A stretch of 55,633 nt of DNA from Winogradskyella sp. (GTDB taxonomy: Bacteria > Bacteroidota > Bacteroidia > Flavobacteriales > Flavobacteriaceae): the NCBI GenBank assembly GCA_013002225.1, contig JABDKL010000148.1, positions 1-55,633 of the forward strand, written 5' to 3'. The translations under genes and the position numbers were made by a program. The notes below the pieces were generated by a model that was not told the DNA's origin, did no database searches, and worked only from the letters and a program-made list of their open reading frames with translations. Numbering within the stretch: position 1 is the stretch's first letter; each line of letters starts with the position of its first letter. This document shows, one piece after another, positions 50,679 through 55,633 of the stretch.

Positions 50679-52112
50679 ATGTTTGCAATTGCTAACTTAA
50701 TTAAGCATCACAAATTCTTTTTAGCGTTACTATTTTTGAGCGTTATATGTTATCTGATTTTTGGTTATGATCTGGTGAGAACAGACACATCAAAATTATT
50801 GGTAGTATATATTGCTCTTTTTAGTTCTACCTTTTTCTTAATACAACATTGTAAATTTTATAATTTACCAAAGGGTCTCGATAGTTTCAAAGTTTTAGCA
50901 GGTGTTGCCATTGGCTTTCGACTACTATTTTTATTTGCAACACCCAATTTATCCCAAGACTTCTACCGTTTTATTTGGGATGGTCGAATGATCTTAGAAG
51001 GCTTTAACCCTTATCTTTTTACACCAGATTCGTTTATACTTAAAGGTAATTTTCCAATTGCACAGGCCCAAGAATTACACAAGGGTATGGGTGCATTGAG
51101 TGCTTCGCATTACACAAATTATCCGCCATTGAATCAACTTTGTTTTGCCATTGCAGCATTATTTTCGGGCAAAAGTGTTTTGGGTTCTGTAGTTATTATG
51201 CGAATTATAATTATTGCCGCAGATATTGGGACACTTTATTTCGGAAAAAAACTTTTGGAACGTTTAAAACTACCTTCAAATAGAATTTTTTGGTTCATTT
51301 TAAATCCATTTATAATTATTGAGCTCACTGGTAACCTTCATTTTGAAGGCGTCATGATCTTCTTTTTGATCTGGTCCTTATATGTACTGCATTCAGGTAG
51401 GTGGAAATGGGCAGCCGTTCTCTTTGCTTGTTCTATCTCAGTGAAGTTAATCCCATTGATGTTCTTACCTTTGTTTTATGGCTGGTTTACTTCGACTTCG
51501 TTCCGCGACCATAACAATACCTCAAGACAAGGGATCTCAGTAGTAGCAGGCATAAAACGACTAATGCAATTTTATGGTATTGTCGGTGTTATAACCCTAC
51601 TGCTTTTTATTCCCTTTTTCTCGATGGCATTTATTGACAACTATGCTAATACAGTAGGTCTATGGTTTGGAAATTTTGAGTTCAATGCCAGTATTTACTA
51701 TCTCGCCAGAGCCATTGGTTATGCGATAACTGGTTTTAATGAAATTGCGATTATCACTAAAATTTTACCCATTATAACGGTACTCATTATTTTATGGTTT
51801 TCATTCTTCAGACCGCACAATACGATGACTAAATTTATAACAGCGCTCCTATTGGTATTTTCATTTTATCTGTTTTTGAGTACTACAGTACATCCCTGGT
51901 ATGTTGCGACCTTAGTGATATTATGCGTGTTTACAGATTACAAATACCCTATCATTTGGTCACTGGCACTTATATTAAGTTATTTAGCGTATAGCAATAC
52001 GGCTAATGCAGAAAATCTCTTAATAATTGGGTTAGAATACGCTATTGTATTTGGTGTGTTTTTATGGGAACTGGTTTTTAAAAATAGGCGTATAAAAAAA
52101 GCCAACACATAG
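50679..52112 (+). CDS. Polytopic mannosyltransferase-like protein (GT-C fold)
   Basis: About 11 transmembrane helices and the extracytoplasmic motif SQDFYRFIWDGRMILEGFNPY (about residues 92-112), typical of GT-C enzymes that use polyprenol-phosphate sugars; the aspartates in it are candidates for catalysis. Further motif ELTGNLHFEGVMIFFLIW matches the GT87/PIG-M-like set. 477 aa. A lipid-linked mannose donor could be made by the DPM1-like GT2 2 kb upstream. Sugar identity is inferred. Its stop codon lies within the loop of a terminator hairpin. Confidence 0.83.
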   Translation: MFAIANLIKHHKFFLALLFLSVICYLIFGYDLVRTDTSKLLVVYIALFSSTFFLIQHCKFYNLPKGLDSFKVLAGVAIGFRLLFLFATPNLSQDFYRFIWDGRMILEGFNPYLFTPDSFILKGNFPIAQAQELHKGMGALSASHYTNYPPLNQLCFAIAALFSGKSVLGSVVIMRIIIIAADIGTLYFGKKLLERLKLPSNRIFWFILNPFIIIELTGNLHFEGVMIFFLIWSLYVLHSGRWKWAAVLFACSISVKLIPLMFLPLFYGWFTSTSFRDHNNTSRQGISVVAGIKRLMQFYGIVGVITLLLFIPFFSMAFIDNYANTVGLWFGNFEFNASIYYLARAIGYAITGFNEIAIITKILPIITVLIILWFSFFRPHNTMTKFITALLLVFSFYLFLSTTVHPWYVATLVILCVFTDYKYPIIWSLALILSYLAYSNTANAENLLIIGLEYAIVFGVFLWELVFKNRRIKKANT

Positions 52113-52123
52113 GTTGGCTTTTT
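52096..52123. terminator. Two-way terminator containing a stop codon in its loop
   Basis: Perfect 11-bp stem AAAAAGCCAAC (52096-52106) with GTTGGCTTTTT (52113-52123). The loop ACATAG (52107-52112) includes the TAG stop of the mannosyltransferase-like gene. A/T tails on both sides let it serve the convergent small gene on the minus strand as well. Confidence 0.85.
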
Positions 52124-52142
52124 AATTTTAAGATCAATTTCC

Positions 52143-52487
52143 TTACAGCTTCGACAGACCTATTAAGGTATTGACTTCAGTTTCATCTTCATAACCATCT
52201 TCGTCAGTTTCTACGATAATTTTAGAGGTGTAAGTCAGCTTAAATTTAGCACCTATAAGCTTATCAGATTTTAGATCGAAGGTTTTTAAAAGGTCTTCAT
52301 TTATTTCCTGAAAGGTTATTGTAAACGCCTCATCGTCCTCATCGATACTAATAAAGTTATAGCCATAATCTTCATGACCATCGTAAGTTGCAATCATTAC
52401 TTGTTTGTCTTGCAGTTTAGAGGCTGAAGTGAACACTAAAAATGCAAGTACAAGTACACCCGAATACCAAATTGATGCTTTTTTCAT
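52143..52487 (-). CDS. Exported small protein, unknown function
   Basis: 114 residues with a signal peptide (MKKASIWYSGVLVLAFLVFTSAS, likely cut after ASA/SKLQ region) and a beta-rich acidic mature part (HEDYGYNFISIDEDDEAFTITFQEI). No family recognised. It follows the VOC gene by 12 bp on the same strand. Periplasmic location is the only supportable inference. Confidence 0.7.
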   Translation of the reverse strand: MKKASIWYSGVLVLAFLVFTSASKLQDKQVMIATYDGHEDYGYNFISIDEDDEAFTITFQEINEDLLKTFDLKSDKLIGAKFKLTYTSKIIVETDEDGYEDETEVNTLIGLSKL

Positions 52488-52499
52488 TTTAAAAAATAA

Positions 52500-52913
52500 T
52501 TAAGATTTAAAAATATCCTTTGCTTCTTTGAAGCTTTTAAATTCTAACATATAATCGTTAGGGTCGGTAATAAAAAAAGAAAGATGCTCTCCTGCTTTGT
52601 CTTTTAAAAACGTCGCTTGAGTTACTACATCTAAATTAAGCTTACTGAGTTTAGCATAGATTTCTCCCCAGGCTTTAACATCGACGATCACACCAAAATG
52701 AAAAGAGGGTAAGATCTTGCCTTCAAACACATAATTAGGACTGTGAAAGTTAAATTTTTCGGCTTTAATAAAGGTGAGTTGGTGACCAAAGAGGTTTATG
52801 TCTATCCATGTCTTGGCAGTTCTTCCGACTTTGGCTCCGATATGCTCTACATAAAATTTTTGGGTTTCTGTTATACTATAACAGGGCAACGACATGTGAA
52901 ATGATGCTTCCAT
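52500..52913 (-). CDS. VOC (glyoxalase/bleomycin-resistance fold) protein
   Basis: 137 residues with the paired beta-alpha-beta-beta-beta modules of the vicinal oxygen chelate superfamily: HMSLPCYSITETQKFYVEHIGAKVGR, then PSFHFGVIVDVKAWGEIYAKL and HLSFFITDPNDYMLEFKSF. Candidate metal ligands are His6 and His72-region plus Glu near the end (MLEFK). Substrate cannot be assigned. It lies between the acidic protein and the small exported protein, all minus strand. Confidence 0.85.
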   Translation of the reverse strand: MEASFHMSLPCYSITETQKFYVEHIGAKVGRTAKTWIDINLFGHQLTFIKAEKFNFHSPNYVFEGKILPSFHFGVIVDVKAWGEIYAKLSKLNLDVVTQATFLKDKAGEHLSFFITDPNDYMLEFKSFKEAKDIFKS

Positions 52914-52984
52914 AATACAACCATTTTAAGTGATACCGTTTTATATAGTAATTTACGAAATATTATTCTGAAAATGCGATGGCA

Positions 52985-53311
52985 TTAATCAAAATCTTCA
53001 TCCTCTGCGCCAGGTTCTAATTCCGGATCCTGTACTGCATCTGGATCGTCATCTTCGAAATCTTCGTAATCGTCCTCGTCATAATTTTCCATAGTAACCG
53101 CCAGTTTAGTACTTACTTTGACTAAATATTTAGTGTCTTCGGTAGTGACTTCTACGGCCTCGATCATTTCGTTTTTTGCATTACGGAATGAAATGATCTG
53201 ATCATCGTCATAACCATCGGGATATTTTTCCACTAACATGGCCAATATTTCTGGTGTTAACTTTTTAAAATCAACTATAACTCGTTTAAGATGTGCGTCT
53301 CTAGGTTTCAT
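52985..53311 (-). CDS. Small protein with very acidic tail
   Basis: 108 residues. The first ~70 form a compact-looking domain (KPRDAHLKRVIVDFKKLTPEILAMLVEKYPDGY); the last ~35 are nearly all Asp and Glu (ENYDEDDYEDFEDDDP and following). No known domain is recognised; related flavobacterial proteins are sometimes labelled DNA primase without visible basis. It lies 46 bp downstream of the GNAT/nitrilase gene on the same strand, in the order usual for this group of genes in Flavobacteriaceae (from memory). Confidence 0.75.
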   Translation of the reverse strand: MKPRDAHLKRVIVDFKKLTPEILAMLVEKYPDGYDDDQIISFRNAKNEMIEAVEVTTEDTKYLVKVSTKLAVTMENYDEDDYEDFEDDDPDAVQDPELEPGAEDEDFD

Positions 53312-53357
53312 TAATCTAATCTAATTTTTTCTTTGCAATTTTTTTTAAAGATAATAT

Positions 53358-54887
53358 TTATTCTTTTACGCGAATAACATCATAGACATCTTTTCTTCTG
53401 TCTTTTAAGTTTTTTACAGCTCCAAAAGCATGTAACTCTCTTAACAGGCTAAGGTCTACATCTGCTACCAAAATCATTTCTGTATTTGGTGTGGTTTCGG
53501 CTTTAATACCACTACTTGGAAACGAGAAGTCGCAGGGTGTAAACACAGCAGATTGTGCATATTGTATGTCCATATTATTAACATTTGGCAGGTTACCAAC
53601 GCTCCCTGCAATTGCGACGTAGCACTCATTTTCTATAGCTCGGGCTTGCGCACATAGCCGCACTCGGCTATACCCATTTTGTGTATCGGTTAAAAAGGGT
53701 ACAAACAGTATATCCATACCTTCATCTGCCAATAAGCGCGACAACTCCGGAAACTCAGAATCATAACAAATTAGTATCCCAATTTTACCAGCATCAGTTT
53801 CAAATGTTTGCAATTTATGACCGCGTTGCATGCCCCAAACTTTAGCTTCGTCTGGCGTAACATGTATCTTTTCGTAGCGTTCTAAACTTCCATCTCTTCG
53901 GCATAGATACCCAACATTAAACAACTTATTATCAATAAGTTCTGGCATACTACCAGTTATTATATTGATGTTGTATGATATGGAAAGCTTCTGCATTTTA
54001 TCGACGATCGTCTCAGTGTATTTCGCCAGTTCTCTAATGGCATCTGGCTCGTACATGTGGTTGTACTTTGCCATTAATGGTGCATTAAAAAACTCCGGAA
54101 ATACTGCAAAATCGGATCGGTAGGCAGCCACGCTATCTACAAAATATTCGACCTGTTGCATGAGTTCTTCTAAACTGTTGTAGGTACGCATTTGCCATTG
54201 TATAAGTCCTAATCTCACTATAGACTTTACGCTACTTGCTTTTTTCTTCTTTTTGGTATAATAGATATTATCCCATTCCATTAAAACCGCATATTCATTA
54301 GACGCCGTATCGCCTTCCAAATAGCCTTTTAGCACTCTAACCGGATGAAAGTCGTTTGAAATCTGAAAATTTAACACCGGATCGTGAATCTCCTTACGCT
54401 TTACCTTTTCTATATATTCCTTTGGTGTGAGGGTTGAATGTTTATGGTAATTTGGCATTCTGCCTCCAAAAACAATGCCTTTTAAATTCAGGGTTTCGCA
54501 AATTTCTTTTCGGTAATCGTATAATCTGCGCCCTAAACGTAAGCCTCTATATTCTGGTTTTATAAACACATCGATCCCATACAATACATCGCCATTAGCA
54601 TCGTGATTTTTAAACTGGTCGCCTTCAATAATATCTGCATAGGTATGCTGGTCCTCGATAGTATCGTAATCTACAATTATAGATAAAGCACAACCTGCTA
54701 TATGCCCATCAATTTTAATAACCACCTGTCCTTGCGGAAACATAGAGGTGAGTTGTTCTATATGATGTTTTTTCCAGTAGGAATCTAACACACCACCATA
54801 AGACTCTAAGGTTGCGGATTTTAATTCTTCAAAATCATCAACCGTTAGATACTTTAGTTCTATATTTTCAATTCTCTGATCTTTCAT
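53358..54887 (-). CDS. Bifunctional GNAT acetyltransferase / carbon-nitrogen hydrolase
   Basis: Two-domain protein, 509 aa. An N-terminal GNAT domain (about residues 10-150) has the acetyl-CoA loop KPEYRGLRLGRRLYDYR. The C-terminal nitrilase-fold domain (about 224-500) has a full triad: Glu265 in VFPEFFNAP, Lys340 in YEKIHVTPDE and Cys374 in ILICYDSEFP. The hydrolase part resembles N-carbamoylputrescine amidase-like enzymes. The start overlaps the stop of the deoxyhypusine-synthase-family gene by one base (TAATG), so both are likely made together and a role in polyamine metabolism fits; the exact substrate is not shown. Confidence 0.92.
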   Translation of the reverse strand: MKDQRIENIELKYLTVDDFEELKSATLESYGGVLDSYWKKHHIEQLTSMFPQGQVVIKIDGHIAGCALSIIVDYDTIEDQHTYADIIEGDQFKNHDANGDVLYGIDVFIKPEYRGLRLGRRLYDYRKEICETLNLKGIVFGGRMPNYHKHSTLTPKEYIEKVKRKEIHDPVLNFQISNDFHPVRVLKGYLEGDTASNEYAVLMEWDNIYYTKKKKKASSVKSIVRLGLIQWQMRTYNSLEELMQQVEYFVDSVAAYRSDFAVFPEFFNAPLMAKYNHMYEPDAIRELAKYTETIVDKMQKLSISYNINIITGSMPELIDNKLFNVGYLCRRDGSLERYEKIHVTPDEAKVWGMQRGHKLQTFETDAGKIGILICYDSEFPELSRLLADEGMDILFVPFLTDTQNGYSRVRLCAQARAIENECYVAIAGSVGNLPNVNNMDIQYAQSAVFTPCDFSFPSSGIKAETTPNTEMILVADVDLSLLRELHAFGAVKNLKDRRKDVYDVIRVKE

Positions 54888-55633
54888 TACATATCCAGGA
54901 GATAAGCAAAAATTAGTGGCGCCACAATCGTGGCATCACTCTCTATAATGAACTTAGGTGTATTAATATCTAATTTTCCCCAAGTTATTTTTTCGTTTGG
55001 TACAGCACCAGAGTAGGAACCATAACTGGTAGTGCTATCGCTTATCTGGCAGAAATAACTCCAGAATGGTGTTTCCGGGCGCTCCATATCCTGGTATAAC
55101 ATTGGCACTACACATATAGGGAAGTCACCAGCAATACCACCACCTATTTGAAAGAAACCAATGCCTTTTGCGGAGTTGTCTGTATACCAATCTGCTAAGA
55201 ATGTCATGTACTCAATACCAGATTTCATGGTAGATGCTTTCAGTTCGCCTTTTACTACATAAGATGCAAAGATGTTTCCCATGGTTGAATCTTCCCACCC
55301 TGGAACTACCATAGGTAGGTTTTTTTCGGCTGCAGCATACATCCAAGAATCTTTAATATCGATTTCGTAATATTCTTCTAGTACACCAGAGAGTAATAAT
55401 TTATACATGAATTCATGAGGGAAAAATCGTTCGCCTTCTTCTTCAGCATCTTTCCAGATTTTGAAAATATGTTTTTGTAATCGTCTAAAGGCTTCTTCTT
55501 CAGGAATACAGGTGTCAGTAACTCTATTTAAGCCTTTTAATAATAAATCCCATTCATCTTGAGGTGTTAAGTCTCTGTAATTAGGCACACGCTTGTAATG
55601 TGAATGTGCCACTAAGTTCATAATGTCTTCCTC
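54887..55633 (-). CDS. Deoxyhypusine synthase family protein (5' end outside window)
   Basis: NAD-dependent aminobutyl transferase family. In bacteria lacking eIF5A, members often make homospermidine from putrescine and spermidine. The frame stays open to the right window edge, reading EEDIMNLVAHSHYKRVPNYRD, where the family has a conserved EEDxxNLVA; the ATG at 55621 is therefore internal. About 249 residues are visible of a usual 320-330. Conserved blocks are GIGFFQIGGGIAGDFPI, SDSTTSYGSYSGAVPNEKITWGKLD with the catalytic Lys (codon 54974-54976, equal to human Lys329) and DATIVAPLIFAYLL. TAATG overlap couples it to the GNAT/nitrilase gene. Confidence 0.93.
   Translation of the reverse strand, partial: EEDIMNLVAHSHYKRVPNYRDLTPQDEWDLLLKGLNRVTDTCIPEEEAFRRLQKHIFKIWKDAEEEGERFFPHEFMYKLLLSGVLEEYYEIDIKDSWMYAAAEKNLPMVVPGWEDSTMGNIFASYVVKGELKASTMKSGIEYMTFLADWYTDNSAKGIGFFQIGGGIAGDFPICVVPMLYQDMERPETPFWSYFCQISDSTTSYGSYSGAVPNEKITWGKLDINTPKFIIESDATIVAPLIFAYLLDM

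Noticed and set aside
1-55633. Mobile elements, CRISPR arrays, phage genes, replication origin
   Set aside because: No transposase, integrase, phage structural gene, direct-repeat array, DnaA-box cluster or terminal inverted repeat was seen on either strand.

Overview
The window looks like chromosomal DNA from a marine-type member of the Flavobacteriaceae (Bacteroidota). The evidence is an AT-rich base composition, a textbook Bacteroidota promoter (TTTG-N19-TAnnTTTG) in front of a tRNA gene, near-absent Shine-Dalgarno sequences, and lineage-typical genes: a GYDIA-type GHMP kinase beside a class II HMG-CoA reductase, a lipoprotein-type TamA (TamL) beside TamB, a deoxyhypusine-synthase-family protein beside a GNAT/nitrilase fusion, and an arsenosugar gene set. 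I see no phage, insertion sequence, CRISPR array or plasmid genes. Both ends cut a gene: lpxB on the left (5' end missing) and a deoxyhypusine synthase family gene on the right (5' end missing).

Layout. 1-3.4 kb: lpxB, an NlpC/P60 lipoprotein and a ComEC-like protein (+). 3.4-7.9 kb: a thioredoxin-like protein, a POT peptide transporter and a DPP IV-type peptidase (-), a peptide-use group. 8.1-10.3 kb: HMG-CoA reductase and GYDIA kinase (+), isoprenoid precursor supply. 10.4-18.2 kb: a seven-gene minus-strand envelope operon running coaX, outer-membrane protein, TPR protein, lptC, small membrane protein, CNNM/CBS protein, PpiD-like chaperone, with two TAATG stop/start overlaps. 18.26 kb: tRNA-Phe with its own promoter and terminator. 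18.5-20.6 kb: a tight four-gene unit (DUF421, SemiSWEET, GntA-like heme N-hydroxylase, DUF1989), which may act on a guanidino compound. 20.6-24.4 kb: an App1-type phosphatidate phosphatase divergent from a lipid kinase, MgtC-like protein and a cation/proton antiporter. 24.6-25.2 kb: two tiny hydrophilic proteins around a 22-bp perfect hairpin. 25.4-32.8 kb: tamB-tamL. 32.9-35.9 kb: a vanadium-haloperoxidase/PAP2-like lipoprotein, guanine deaminase and xdhC.

36.1-50.2 kb is the most distinctive stretch: an arsenosugar biosynthesis region. It holds a peroxidase-like protein, ArsS, ArsM, a rhodanese, the TIGR04282 glycosyltransferase, a purine nucleoside phosphorylase with Asp at the base-recognition position, a sterol-desaturase-like hydroxylase, a DUF547 lipoprotein and the TIGR04283 glycosyltransferase. 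After two minus-strand genes (phosphatase, GH113-like) it continues with an FAD oxidoreductase, a membrane polyferredoxin and two GT2 enzymes. A reasonable working model is: ArsM methylates arsenite, ArsS adds the adenosyl carbon, the phosphorylase removes adenine, and the glycosyltransferases build the sugar; the redox and membrane genes would be accessory. 50.2-52.9 kb holds a SRPBCC protein, a polytopic mannosyltransferase-like protein and small genes. 53-55.6 kb holds an acidic protein, the GNAT/nitrilase fusion and the deoxyhypusine synthase family gene, probably polyamine-related.

All functional assignments come from reading motifs by eye; no database search was run.
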